Below, in pieces: positions 44,433 through 53,715 of a stretch of DNA of 64,000 nt. Origin of the DNA: Candidatus Babelota bacterium (GTDB lineage Bacteria; Babelota; Babeliae; Babelales; Vermiphilaceae); assembly GCA_029262555.1 (NCBI GenBank), contig JAJCZE010000009.1, positions 39,450-103,449 of the forward strand, written 5' to 3'. The position numbers were made by a program, and so were the translations under genes. The notes under the pieces are model-generated. The model did no database searches, had not been told where the DNA came from, and worked only from the letters and a program-made list of their open reading frames with translations. Position 1 is the first letter of the stretch, and each line of letters begins with the position of its first letter.

Positions 44433-46202
44433 TCATTGGGCAAGCAGCTGCGCTTCTTGCGCTTGCCGCTCAGCTCTTCTTGCTGCTCCAAACTCAATTG
44501 CATCCCGCGCTGATTGACTACCACCTCTTGGAGCTAATAGTCTGTGCGCAGTCTCTCCTCTTTCCCGTGCTAATTGCGCGGCTTGAGCTTCACTTCGCAC
44601 TTGCTGAACAGCACCTTGCAGAATTGCTTGTGCACTAATCGGAGTTCCTGTACGTAATAATTGTGAGGCAACTTCACTCAGTCTTTGAAGTTGCGCAATC
44701 TCTCGTTCTTTCATCTGCACTTGCCTTCGAGTGGCTCCAGTTCTTCTCCCAGTTTCTAACTGGCCTAATTCAGCTATCAACCGATCTTGTCGAGCTCGAA
44801 TTTGATCATTCACCGTTCTTTCTATGAACTCTCTACGCGCCTGCTCATCTTGTGCCAATTGCGCTACCTCTAATTGCGATGCTGATAAATAGGCTTGCGC
44901 CAAAAAGTCTGCCGCTTGCTGCGCAGGACTTTCGGTAGCGAGTGCTGCTGGTGCAACAAGTGGAGATACTGTTATCGGGCCAAGCGCCGCCCTAGCTGCT
45001 GCCTCAGCTGCCGCTACCGCTCGAGCTCGTTCATCTATAGCTGCCGTCGCAGCAGCAACTGCAGCCCCTGCATCCGCTGCTGCTTGCGCACGCTCTGCGG
45101 CCTCCTGCGCTTCACGTTCTGCAGCTTCAGGGCTCAAAAATTGCTCAAAAAATTCTATTGTCTTCTCTTGTTCTAAATCTCGCTTTACACGCGCCTCTGC
45201 CCTGCGCCGAGCATCCTCTTGCGCAGCTCGACGTGCCGCTGCTGCCCGTGCAGCATATGCTGCAATGTCTTCTGCAGGAATTCGTGCACGGCCTAAATCA
45301 CCGACTAAACCTACAGAAGCTCCCAATGGGTCTCCCGTCAAAGGAGCCGGGGCTGAAGGAACTGGTGCTGGAGATCTCCGCTTATATCTTGTAACAGATG
45401 AAGGATTGATTGCTCGAGCAACTTGCCCATGACCTCGTCCAGTCAAATCAAGTGAGCCATCTATCTGAACAGCTTTAACGGTCCATAGTTTACCATCAAA
45501 TAATACTAGGCTGCCCGGCGGAAAGGGAGCAGGTCGCACTAACTGAGGATCAACGCCATATTTGAAACGGCTTAGGTCTAAACTTCTTAACGTAAGAAAA
45601 CCATCTTCACCTACTGCGTTCACATACCAATAGTTTCGCTTGTATGAAACAGCATCGCTCTTCTTAAATTGAGCTGCTGCTGCCGCCGCCGCTGCTGCCG
45701 CTCGTGTAGCTTCAGCTCGCTCACGCTCACGTTTTTGCTGCACTGATATCACCGTCCCTGCAGCTGCTGCAAGGATAGCAATTACCACTGTCGCAATCGC
45801 TGCAATAGCACCACGGCTTGAATACACGCGTCTTTTATACGCACTCCAAATAGTTTGCTCTTGCTCAGAAAGCGGTTGGCGATTCATCCATTTTTTCATC
45901 ACCTGCAGCTCTTGCTTATCAGGCGATGCAAAACGGCGGAACAGTCCCGCTATACGCCGATACCCCCAAAGAGGAATATTGGTAGTTCCCGATTCTATCT
46001 GCCGATTAATCCAGGCTGCGCTATATCGCGCTCCGCCAACCATAGCCGAAGCAGCCCGAGATGCACCACGAGAAATACTCTCGCCCGCGCCCTGCAAACG
46101 CTGGCGTGCCATTGCTTTTACGGGAGCACCAATGCTCAACGCAAATGCGCACAGTAATAGTACGTGAATTGATTTTCTAATTGATCTAAAAAATTGAATC
46201 AT
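44433..46202 (-). CDS. Secreted coiled-coil protein, N-terminal part (ends at in-frame TGA)
   Basis: A 589-residue product: signal peptide (about 1-30, ending PVKA), the conserved block shared with 42669-43466 (SAAWINRQIES ... SAYKRR), a membrane segment (GAIAAIATVVIAILAAAAGTVI), a short beta-rich part (GSLVLFDGKLWTVKAVQIDGSLDL, SH3-like in look), then a very long Ala/Gln/Arg coiled coil. The ATG follows GGGG. The last codons before TGA (EAQLLAQ) run in frame into the segment described at 43779-44432. Large size, coiled coil and signal peptide suggest an envelope or secreted structural protein. Family unknown. Confidence 0.7.
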   Translation of the reverse strand: MIQFFRSIRKSIHVLLLCAFALSIGAPVKAMARQRLQGAGESISRGASRAASAMVGGARYSAAWINRQIESGTTNIPLWGYRRIAGLFRRFASPDKQELQVMKKWMNRQPLSEQEQTIWSAYKRRVYSSRGAIAAIATVVIAILAAAAGTVISVQQKRERERAEATRAAAAAAAAAAQFKKSDAVSYKRNYWYVNAVGEDGFLTLRSLDLSRFKYGVDPQLVRPAPFPPGSLVLFDGKLWTVKAVQIDGSLDLTGRGHGQVARAINPSSVTRYKRRSPAPVPSAPAPLTGDPLGASVGLVGDLGRARIPAEDIAAYAARAAAARRAAQEDARRRAEARVKRDLEQEKTIEFFEQFLSPEAAEREAQEAAERAQAAADAGAAVAAATAAIDERARAVAAAEAAARAALGPITVSPLVAPAALATESPAQQAADFLAQAYLSASQLEVAQLAQDEQARREFIERTVNDQIRARQDRLIAELGQLETGRRTGATRRQVQMKEREIAQLQRLSEVASQLLRTGTPISAQAILQGAVQQVRSEAQAAQLARERGETAHRLLAPRGGSQSARDAIEFGAARRAERQAQEAQLLAQ

Positions 46203-46267
46203 GATAACCCCACTAATATATTCAAAGCCCCATTATATCCTTTATTTCCACATCTTTCTAGACTGCA

Positions 46268-47242
46268 TCACCACCTCACCTTCGCAGAAAAACTCGGATG
46301 CCCCGCATCATCAACTGAAATCCCCAGCTTCACGTGATCCGCAAGCTTTTGATCGACTAACTTGCTCGCAGCCAAGGCATAGATACTTCCAAACACTCCT
46401 CCTGCAATAATCTGAGAAAGATAATGCCGATTACAAGCTACGAACGTGGTCCCAATAAATGCAGCAATACCGCCAAGCGGCAATGCATAACGCGGGCCGT
46501 ATCGCGTACCATACAGCACCGCCATATAAAGCGCTTGCGCCATATGCCCCGATGGAAACCCACCAAACGATCGCTCGCTGCCACAGGTTAATTTCTCATG
46601 CCATGGACGCAAGCAGGCATCAAACTGCAACTGCTTGACCAGCTTTTTAGTCCAAATCACAAACGGCATACCCAAAAGCATAATTTGCCCGGTCCATCGC
46701 TTATCATTATCTTTTGCTAAAAACGCATCCAACCCAAGGACCACCAGCGGAACTGCTATACTTGTCTTTGCCACATCATGGCACCAACTTGGTGGCTGAT
46801 TAATATTCTTTTTTGTTCGTGCATCATAAAAGCAGCGCTGCAACTTTTCATCCACCATGCGAGCGGCTACATAAATAGGAAACATCGCCGTGATTACTTT
46901 AAAGCTATTCCAGGTAAATAAATTTTTATGGAGCAACAAGATATCTTTCACTGCCGTTGATACAATCTCTCCGAATACATTACTTGCAGAATGATTCTTA
47001 CGACGCCGCTTTAATTGTGGCGTGCAGTGCGATCGCGTTAACTCTGAAATATCAACCTTTAATGAAGTGTCGTACAGTGCTTGGCTCGATTGCATAAAAG
47101 AAGATTGCGGGCACAGTGACGGCGCAGCATACCAATCCAGCATGTGCTGCGCTGCACCGCTCGGCTGCCATTGGCTCCCAGAAATGCCGTTTGAAATTAA
47201 AACCAAACAGATAAATACGTAATTCAGTTGCTTTTTTACCAT
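46268..47242 (-). CDS. PAP2-superfamily protein with altered third motif
   Basis: A 324-residue protein with an N-terminal signal/anchor (LNYVFICLVLISNGISG) and several hydrophobic helices. PAP2 (lipid phosphatase) motifs: motif 1 K-x7-RP in KQLQFDACLRPWHEK, motif 2 GGFPSGHMAQ (PSGH), and motif 3 reduced to CNRHYLSQIIAG. In typical relatives motif 3 is R-x5-H-x3-D; here the His aligns, but the preceding Arg and final Asp appear lost (Phe and Gln). Activity is therefore uncertain. It would act on lipid phosphates at the outer face of the inner membrane. The ATG at 47242 follows a GAGGGGGG site. Confidence 0.75.
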   Translation of the reverse strand: MVKKQLNYVFICLVLISNGISGSQWQPSGAAQHMLDWYAAPSLCPQSSFMQSSQALYDTSLKVDISELTRSHCTPQLKRRRKNHSASNVFGEIVSTAVKDILLLHKNLFTWNSFKVITAMFPIYVAARMVDEKLQRCFYDARTKKNINQPPSWCHDVAKTSIAVPLVVLGLDAFLAKDNDKRWTGQIMLLGMPFVIWTKKLVKQLQFDACLRPWHEKLTCGSERSFGGFPSGHMAQALYMAVLYGTRYGPRYALPLGGIAAFIGTTFVACNRHYLSQIIAGGVFGSIYALAASKLVDQKLADHVKLGISVDDAGHPSFSAKVRW

Positions 47243-47312
47243 CTGCCCCCCTCGCAAAGAGCTTTCCACCTCCTTGCAGATTTCATAATAGAAAATTATT
47301 TACTCGAGGGTC

Positions 47313-47345
47313 AATAAAAAGGCCCCTTTGATTACAAGGGGCCTT
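47313..47345 (-). terminator. Terminator after gatA
   Basis: On the minus strand AAGGCCCCTT, loop GTAATCA, AAGGGGCCTT then TTTTTA. A 10-bp stem ~30 bp past the gatA stop. Confidence 0.88.
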
Positions 47346-47375
47346 AAAAAGCGATAGTTAACTAAAAGCGTCTGT

Positions 47376-48824
47376 TTACTTTTTTAACTCTGGATGCATT
47401 GTATGCCATGGGGTTTTTTGCTCATATGCATACCCAACGCGATACAATAACTCTTCAGAGCAATGTGGGCCAATAAGCTGCATACCAATCGGCATATTTG
47501 AGCTGCTCATTCCGCACGGAATAGAAATACCGGGCACTCCCGCTAAATTCAGTGGACAGGTGAAATAGTCCTGCAGATCCATCTTAAGCGGATCAAGATC
47601 GTATTCACCAAATTTAAATGCTGGTTCTGCTTGTGATGGCATCAAAAGAACGTCAACGCCTTCAAAGGCTTGAATAAATTCTTGACGAATCGCTCGCTTT
47701 ACTTGCTGCGCACTCTGATAAAATTCTCCCGAATGCCCAGAAGACAATACGTAGTTACCTACCATGATTCGCTTTTTCACTTCCTCACCAAATCCATCAC
47801 GACGCGTTTCATCGTACATAGTATTGAGCGTAGTTGCATCTTTATCGCGATAGCCATAGCGAACCCCATCAAATTTTGCCAAATTCGATGCTGCTTCTGC
47901 ACGACTTAAAACAAAGTAAGCAGCCGCACTATAATCAACCGTTGGTAATTTAACCCGATGAATAGTTGCACCAAGCTTTTCAAATTCCTTAATAGCATCT
48001 TCAATACGAGCAACTACCTCAGGATCAATGCCCTGAGCATTTAACGTATTATCAACCACGCCAATTTTAAGCCCTTTTGGAATAGTGCCATCTAAGGTTT
48101 TGGTGTAATCTTTGCGCGGTTCTGGAAGTGTAGACGAATCACGTTCATCCTGCCCTGCTATTTCAGATAATACCAGTGCATTATCATATACAGAGCGAGT
48201 CATCACGCCGATTTGATCAAGAGAAGAAGCATACGCCACCAATCCGTAGCGAGATACGAGGCCATACGTTGGCTTTAATCCCACAATACCGCAATAAGCT
48301 GCGGGTTGACGCACTGATCCACCCGTATCTGACCCTAATGCCCATGGTGCAAACCCAGCGGCTACTGCTGCTGCAGAACCACCACTCGATCCACCCGGAA
48401 CGCGAGAAAGGTCCCACGGATTTTTTGTCTTTTTAAAATAAGAAGTTTCTGTTGAGCTACCCATGGCAAACTCATCAAGATTAGCTGTTGCAATAATGGG
48501 TGCACCCGCCTCTTTCAAGCGGCTAATAGCAGTTGCATCATTTGTTGCGCTATAATTTTGCAAAATTCGTGATGCGCACGTGGTGCGACGATCTTTAATA
48601 CAGATGTTATTTTTGATAATGCCGGGAATGCCGTACAGTGCTCCGCCTTGCTGCATCTCTTTTAATACCGATGCTTTATCAAAAATTTCTAGCGTGGATT
48701 CAACTTCACCGTCCAACTCGTTTAAACGGTTTAGATAAAATGATACCACTTGCTCTGGAGTAATGTTCTTTTGATCAAGTGCAGTTTTCAGCTCTTTAAT
48801 CGATGTAAATGCATGCAAATTCAT
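47376..48824 (-). CDS. gatA: Asp/Glu-tRNA amidotransferase subunit A
   Basis: GatA provides ammonia from glutamine or asparagine to convert misacylated Glu-tRNA-Gln or Asp-tRNA-Asn. The amidase signature is intact: Lys71 in GIPGIIKNN, Ser146 in GGSSGGS, and Ser170 in [41 protein letters not shown], with the family spacing. 482 residues, normal length. It follows gatC by seven bases. gatB is not in this window. AAGGA precedes the ATG. A tRNA-Asn (GTT) gene is present in the window, consistent with indirect Asn-tRNA formation, but this cannot be decided here. Confidence 0.97.
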   Translation of the reverse strand: MNLHAFTSIKELKTALDQKNITPEQVVSFYLNRLNELDGEVESTLEIFDKASVLKEMQQGGALYGIPGIIKNNICIKDRRTTCASRILQNYSATNDATAISRLKEAGAPIIATANLDEFAMGSSTETSYFKKTKNPWDLSRVPGGSSGGSAAAVAAGFAPWALGSDTGGSVRQPAAYCGIVGLKPTYGLVSRYGLVAYASSLDQIGVMTRSVYDNALVLSEIAGQDERDSSTLPEPRKDYTKTLDGTIPKGLKIGVVDNTLNAQGIDPEVVARIEDAIKEFEKLGATIHRVKLPTVDYSAAAYFVLSRAEAASNLAKFDGVRYGYRDKDATTLNTMYDETRRDGFGEEVKKRIMVGNYVLSSGHSGEFYQSAQQVKRAIRQEFIQAFEGVDVLLMPSQAEPAFKFGEYDLDPLKMDLQDYFTCPLNLAGVPGISIPCGMSSSNMPIGMQLIGPHCSEELLYRVGYAYEQKTPWHTMHPELKK

Positions 48825-48831
48825 ATAATCC

Positions 48832-49113
48832 TTAACTCTCTAAAATAGCAGGAACCACATAATAATTACCTTCACGCTCTGGCGCACGGGCCAATAGCGG
48901 TTCCGGATCCTGAGTGATAACCACATCCTCCCGGAATACATTCACTTGCTTTGTAGAAGGCTCTTGCAACGTAGTAGCACATTCACTCACACGTTCAGCA
49001 TAGCTCAGTACTTGTTCAAGCTGCTCAATCATAGGATTGATCTCATCTTCACGCAATGCAATGCGAGACATAGTCGCAATTGCGAGCACTTCCTGCCGAG
49101 AAATTTTTTTCAT
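48832..49113 (-). CDS. gatC: Asp/Glu-tRNA amidotransferase subunit C
   Basis: The small stabilising subunit of GatCAB, 93 residues. Matches the family: ISRQEVLAIATMSRIALREDEINPMIEQLEQVLSYAERVSE, then DVVITQDPEPLLARAPEREGNYYVVPAILES (the RxPExxxxxxxVPxIxE end). AAAGGA five bases before the ATG at 49113 sets the start. This ATG overlaps the stop of the MATE gene by four bases (ATGA). Confidence 0.95.
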   Translation of the reverse strand: MKKISRQEVLAIATMSRIALREDEINPMIEQLEQVLSYAERVSECATTLQEPSTKQVNVFREDVVITQDPEPLLARAPEREGNYYVVPAILES

Positions 49114-50519
49114 ACTGATCCTTTCAGAGAAGATATTTTCCATTCATCGCTTCGCAATCGATTTATGTACACAATACCCATCAAGGCATTGCCCATATAA
49201 AACGATCCATATACGAGAATAAATTTCAACGATTGTTCAATCTGTAGTTGAGAAAGAAAAAACGATAACGGAACAAAATACCCAAAACAGATAGCAAGGC
49301 GCACATACATAACTACTTTTACATTACCCGCCCCCCGTAACGCGCCTGCGAGTATCAATTGTATCAGATCCAAAAAGACAAGTACACCGATAATGGGCAA
49401 TGCATGCAGCGCAAGAGGCGTAAACTCTCCCTTTTTATCAAAAAGTGAAATAATCCATTTGGGATTATAGGTAAATGTGATCAATGTCCCAAAAGCAAGA
49501 ATAGTGGCTATAAAGCATACTTTTTTCAGATTGTTTTTTGCGCCATCCCAATCACCCATACCCACGTCGTTACTCACCAAAAAGGTGACCACTTGCGCGC
49601 TTGCCATTGCAGGTAAAAACATACAACGCGCAATATCTCTGACCACGCAGTAAGAAGCAATCGCTGCTGCGCCCATAGGATTGATCATCTTACACAACCA
49701 AATGTAAGACCATGCCATCGTTGCTTTATCGATCATTACCGGCCCGCTCAATGCAATCAAGCGACGCGCATATGAAAACTGAAACAGATTTGAAAAGAGA
49801 TTAATAGAATATTTTTTGTATTCAGTATTCGTTACAATATATCCAAGCGCCATACAACACATCAACGCATACTGCACCACACTTGCAACTGCAGACCCTT
49901 GCAATTCCATACGCGGAAATCCAAACGCACCAAAAATAAAAAGGTAATCAAGTACAAGAAAAAGAAACGAGCCGATAATAAAAATTATCATTGATGTATG
50001 CGTATTTTTCATTCCTCGTAAAAACCCCACTAAGGCTAAATACAGAAAAATAAAAAAAACGCCCAATGCGCGCATACGTAAAAATGGAACACCAACCGCC
50101 ATCATTTCCGGGCAAACGCCATACCACGTAAAAATAGATTCAGAAGCAGTATGCAGCGCAGTAGAAAAACAGAAACCCACAATGCATGTTACCCAAAATG
50201 CATCTTTCAATGTGACGCCTACCTTCGCAAAAGCGTGTTTACCATTTTCTTGGCCGCTGACAATAACAACCCCTACTGCCAGAGATTCGGCTATTTTAGT
50301 AATAAAATACATGATCGTATTGGTTGCGCCCAACGTAGCATACAGCGATGTTGAGGCAAGCTGACTAATAAAAAAAGAATCTACTAATAACGGCAATGAA
50401 TATAAAAGAAGCGTCGATGCAAGTTCAGGAAATACATAACGAAGAATTGAACCATAACTCTCTCCATACTGCTGATCGGTAATCCCATCGATGTAACTCG
50501 TGAGCAATCCCTTTCTCAT
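49110..50519 (-). CDS. MATE-family efflux transporter
   Basis: A 469-residue inner-membrane protein with about twelve hydrophobic segments in two related halves, the MATE plan. Recognisable parts: SLPLLVDSFFISQLASTSLYATLGATNTI (first-helix region), GFLRGMKNTHTSMIIFIIGSFLFLVLDYLFIFG and its C-terminal counterpart ILAGALRGAGNVKVVMYVRLAICFGYFVPL. MATE proteins expel drugs or metabolites using Na+ or H+. It overlaps gatC by four bases and is the first gene of the MATE-gatC-gatA operon. The link to tRNA amidation is probably only shared transcription. AAAGGAAG sets the start. Confidence 0.92.
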   Translation of the reverse strand: MRKGLLTSYIDGITDQQYGESYGSILRYVFPELASTLLLYSLPLLVDSFFISQLASTSLYATLGATNTIMYFITKIAESLAVGVVIVSGQENGKHAFAKVGVTLKDAFWVTCIVGFCFSTALHTASESIFTWYGVCPEMMAVGVPFLRMRALGVFFIFLYLALVGFLRGMKNTHTSMIIFIIGSFLFLVLDYLFIFGAFGFPRMELQGSAVASVVQYALMCCMALGYIVTNTEYKKYSINLFSNLFQFSYARRLIALSGPVMIDKATMAWSYIWLCKMINPMGAAAIASYCVVRDIARCMFLPAMASAQVVTFLVSNDVGMGDWDGAKNNLKKVCFIATILAFGTLITFTYNPKWIISLFDKKGEFTPLALHALPIIGVLVFLDLIQLILAGALRGAGNVKVVMYVRLAICFGYFVPLSFFLSQLQIEQSLKFILVYGSFYMGNALMGIVYINRLRSDEWKISSLKGSV

Positions 50520-50671
50520 GCCGCTTCCTTTGGTTGTAGAGTGAGTGATGGTTTAGTTCTATAAAAGAAAATAGGATAAAAGTAAATGTAGCAATACATT
50601 TTTATTGTTGCTTTATCGATTGGTTTTTATTTTTTGCAATGTCATTTTTTATTTGCATTAGCAGCTCCATG

Positions 50672-51175
50672 CTCTACAACGCTTTTTGTAATCTATTTTT
50701 CTCAACGTTGCCCCTTGCGGGGTGCACGAAGATATTACTTGCCTAATATCTTCGATACAAGGGCACATAAGAGAAGCATCTCTTATGTATCTCTCCACGC
50801 TTGAAACGCTTAACCCATTCGCCTACTACCACAATCAGTTACTCATTATTTCTTCCGTAATATCGGCTCAGAGAGCTGTCAAGCTAGATCTGATTCGCAT
50901 TAATAAAATCAAATCACGCTCGTCCAGGCGATGAGAAAAGTAAATAAAATAAAAGTCATTCGCGATTACATGCCCTCTAAGCCGCACAAGCGGCTTGTAA
51001 AAAAACATACTTTAAGCAAAAGCAGGCGAATGGGGAGCATTTTAATCGCAGAGAGATAAATAAGAGAAACCTCTCTTATTTGCCCTTGTATTAAATGTAT
51101 TGGGCAAGCAATACATTTACGCTCCCTGCGTAAGGGCGAAGTTGAGATAGATCGATTATATGAAGCGCTGTAGAG
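50672..51175. repeat. Dispersed ~0.5 kb hairpin element, copy F
   Basis: The left hairpin is GAAGATATTA-CTTGCC-TAATATCTTC, in which both closing bases differ from copy C in a compensating way. The right arm is the AAATGTATTG type, inverted, ending GCGCTGTAGAG. The core lacks most of the GGCTTGAGTG stem; the GTCATTCGCGATTACATGCCC part remains. It fills the 50520-51243 gap. Confidence 0.87.
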
Positions 51176-51243
51176 CAATAAACCCGCTTAGGTATCTTAA
51201 AAATTAAATATATAAATACAAAATTTGGTTTGTAGCGTTAACC

Positions 51244-51885
51244 TTAACGCTTTAACAACGCAAGCCGCCTACTTTTATGGCCCACTTTATACGTCACATA
51301 CTCTTGAATAAACGGACGCACCTTTTCGGAAGGCTCCCATTGTTTTGAAGCATAATAAACAAGCAACGCATCTTTATACGGAGATCCTGGCTTAAACATA
51401 CGAAGGAGCTCTTCTGGTTGCAAAGAGGCACGAGCACAAATGACGTCAATATCAAAATCGCTCGTGCGCAAGAATGTGCGCCAATCTTTATCATAAATAG
51501 AAACTTGATCCTCAAGACCAAGTTGGCCAATCACCTCTTCAAGGAATTGTATTTTTTTATGGCTCACTTCAATGAGAATTACTTGAAGATGAGGCCATTT
51601 AATTGCCAGTGGAATACCAGGAAAGCCACCACCCGATCCAACATCCACCAACGTTTTAATATCTTGCATGTTGATAGCCGTTGAAAGCCGCAACGAATCT
51701 TGAAAATGATGCGAAATAATCGCCGGAATATCTTCAACTGCCGTGATATTAAACTTCTGATTCCATTCATACAACAGCTTCGCGTACGTTTTAAAGCGTG
51801 CAAGCTCTTCGTTTGAAAGTGAATCTTGATTAATAAATTGGAGCCAGCGCTGTTCAATTTTTGCCGCTGAAGCGTTCTTTGTCAT
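51244..51885 (-). CDS. rsmG: 16S rRNA (guanine-527-N7) methyltransferase
   Basis: RsmG/GidB methylates G527 of 16S rRNA with SAM. 213 residues. Family marks: YAKLLYEWNQKFNITAVED, HHFQDSLRL, and the SAM motif LVDVGSGGGFPGIPLAIKWP, followed by VSHKKIQFLEEVI and ICARASLQPEELL. AAAGGA four bases before the ATG sets the start. It is alone, not next to parAB or mnmG as in many bacteria. Confidence 0.96.
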   Translation of the reverse strand: MTKNASAAKIEQRWLQFINQDSLSNEELARFKTYAKLLYEWNQKFNITAVEDIPAIISHHFQDSLRLSTAINMQDIKTLVDVGSGGGFPGIPLAIKWPHLQVILIEVSHKKIQFLEEVIGQLGLEDQVSIYDKDWRTFLRTSDFDIDVICARASLQPEELLRMFKPGSPYKDALLVYYASKQWEPSEKVRPFIQEYVTYKVGHKSRRLALLKR

Positions 51886-51981
51886 GCGATCCTTTGCTAA
51901 ACCATAGATTTTCAGGAGATTCGTGTGATACAGTCTGATAGTAGTTAAGTATAAGGTAATCTATTTAAGAGGCAACCGGCC

Positions 51982-52674
51982 ATGAAACAAAGCAGTCTTC
52001 TTTTTTTATTGCTTGCCGCATCTCAACTTTCGGCTGATCCAATCCTCACTTTTTTTTTCAAGCCGTTTCCACCTCCATCCACTTCTCAACACTTACTTAA
52101 AAAGTTAAAAAAACCTCATGCCATTGCAAAGCGAACGCTTCAAGGGCTTGGATCTGCCAATCTCGTTGCGGGTATTTTCTCTAGCTATTATGGATTTATT
52201 AACGTTTCAAATGCTTCCGGACAAACCTCTTTTCCAAGAAAGCAAAGTAACGAAGTAATAACAGTTGTTATCACCCAGAAAGTAACTCCCGTAATGATGT
52301 TTAATAATACAGTGAGCCACTGGGAGATCGTGCCTGGCACATCAGCTATGGCATATCGCTTTGAACTCAAAAAAGATCCTGAAACTAATCTACCACTCTG
52401 GCATACTGAAAAAGCAGAAGTGCCAAAAAATGGACAATTGCAACCAACCGAATCGCTACTCATTATTGCCAAACCAAAAAATGTATTCGTGCCTATTGGC
52501 GCAAGCTTTGCATATCCCGATGCCAACCTAAAACTTCCGGATATGTATATAAAACCGGGAATCAATACCGCGCGCAATGCACTCTATATGCTAAATATGA
52601 ATTTCCTCTTCAGGCCCGTTGATCTACTCTACAAGAAAGAAAAAACTCGATACGGCACGCTGATTGCAGAGTAA
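51982..52674 (+). CDS. Secreted protein of unknown function
   Basis: A 230-residue protein with a signal peptide (about 1-18, ending LSA) followed by a Pro/Phe-rich start (DPILTFFFKPFPPPS). The rest is mixed alpha/beta: GSANLVAGIFSSYYGFINVS, then VITVVITQKVTPVMMFNN, LIIAKPKNVFVPIGASFAYPDANL, MYIKPGINTARNALYMLN. No family is recognised and no catalytic motif stands out. GAGG lies before the ATG at a longish spacing. It is convergent with speE, sharing a terminator at 52677. Confidence 0.68.
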   Translation: MKQSSLLFLLLAASQLSADPILTFFFKPFPPPSTSQHLLKKLKKPHAIAKRTLQGLGSANLVAGIFSSYYGFINVSNASGQTSFPRKQSNEVITVVITQKVTPVMMFNNTVSHWEIVPGTSAMAYRFELKKDPETNLPLWHTEKAEVPKNGQLQPTESLLIIAKPKNVFVPIGASFAYPDANLKLPDMYIKPGINTARNALYMLNMNFLFRPVDLLYKKEKTRYGTLIAE

Positions 52675-52676
52675 TT

Positions 52677-52713
52677 AAAAAAGGCGGAATGGAGTTACCC
52701 ATGCCGCCTTATT
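52677..52713. terminator. Bidirectional terminator
   Basis: AAGGCGGAATGG pairs with CCATGCCGCCTT with one mismatch and flanking A and T runs. It serves the convergent genes on both sides. Confidence 0.8.
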
Positions 52714-52717
52714 AATC

Positions 52718-53638
52718 TTATTTGCCCGTAAGGCGATCAATCATATATTGCGGCAATTGAAAGCTCGCCTTATGCATAGCTTTATTGTAGTACTCCAATT
52801 TGCCCAATTGTGCGATGCGATCAGCATTAAGGTGAGAAAATGGATCATGCTTTTTAGAGCAGAATGAAAAGCCAATCGTACCACTTGGATAGGTTGGAAC
52901 TAACGTATAGTAGTAAGAAGTATATGCAAAAAGCTCTGTATTTTGCTTATAAAGTTTTTCAATAAGATCGGTATATAAAAACATCGATTCTGATTGCGTC
53001 ACTGCAATCCCATCATCAGAAAGTGCAGCATGTAAATCTTGATAAAAAGCTTTTGTAAAAAGCGCTTCTCCTGGCCCAACTGGATCAGTAGAATCAACAA
53101 TAATCACATCAAATTGTCCCTGCTGCTCTTTGATATATTGTGATGCATCCTCAGCTACAATTGTCACCCGCTCGTTATCAAATGACGCTGCAAATTCAGG
53201 GAAATATTTTTTGCTTACATTAATCACCTGCTCATCAATCTCACACAATACTACTTCTTTGACGCTTTCATGCTTAAGCACTTGCGTAATAGTCCCACCA
53301 TCACCACCGCCAACTACTAATACTTTTTGCGGATTTGGATGGGCATTAAGGGGAACCTGCGCAATCATCTCGTGATAGCCAGCATTATCACGCTGAGTAA
53401 GCATAATCACGTCATCAATGATCATCATATTACCAAACGTCGTAGTCTCATACATTTGAATGTGTTGATATTTTGAGCGAAGATCTTCTGTTTGTTTTTT
53501 TATTTCTACCATTGTTGGAAGTCCATTATGCTCTGGCCATTCCACGTAAAAACCTGAAACAACTAATGGATCAAGCGCCATTAATGAAGTAGAAAAAAGA
53601 AGGGTTACCGCAAAGAAAAGAGATGTGTGTTTGATCAT
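52718..53638 (-). CDS. speE: Spermidine synthase with signal peptide
   Basis: It transfers the aminopropyl group from decarboxylated SAM to putrescine. The 306-residue protein has standard motifs: GGGDGGTITQVLKH (SAM loop), EIDEQVINVSKKYFPEF, DASQYIKEQ and the catalytic DSTDPVGPGEALFTKAFY. Before them is a Sec signal (MIKHTSLFFAVTLLFSTSLMA, cleavage before LDP), not usual for this cytosolic enzyme. AND the substrate-proximal YVEWPEHNG start follows the cleavage site directly, so the fold is complete without the leader. GAGGAAAG sets the ATG at 53638. If exported, the substrate would have to come from the host or be exported too. Confidence 0.93.
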   Translation of the reverse strand: MIKHTSLFFAVTLLFSTSLMALDPLVVSGFYVEWPEHNGLPTMVEIKKQTEDLRSKYQHIQMYETTTFGNMMIIDDVIMLTQRDNAGYHEMIAQVPLNAHPNPQKVLVVGGGDGGTITQVLKHESVKEVVLCEIDEQVINVSKKYFPEFAASFDNERVTIVAEDASQYIKEQQGQFDVIIVDSTDPVGPGEALFTKAFYQDLHAALSDDGIAVTQSESMFLYTDLIEKLYKQNTELFAYTSYYYTLVPTYPSGTIGFSFCSKKHDPFSHLNADRIAQLGKLEYYNKAMHKASFQLPQYMIDRLTGK

Positions 53639-53715
53639 GGCTGCTTTCCTCACTAGAAAGTGATTATAAAAATGTTGGGATAAGTATAATAAAAGAAGGG
53701 TTTTTTGATAGTTTT

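Noticed and set aside
44433..44435. TGA read as tryptophan or another amino acid genome-wide
   Set aside because: TGA ends several well-supported genes here (for example at 15251 and 49110), and Trp is coded by TGG throughout.
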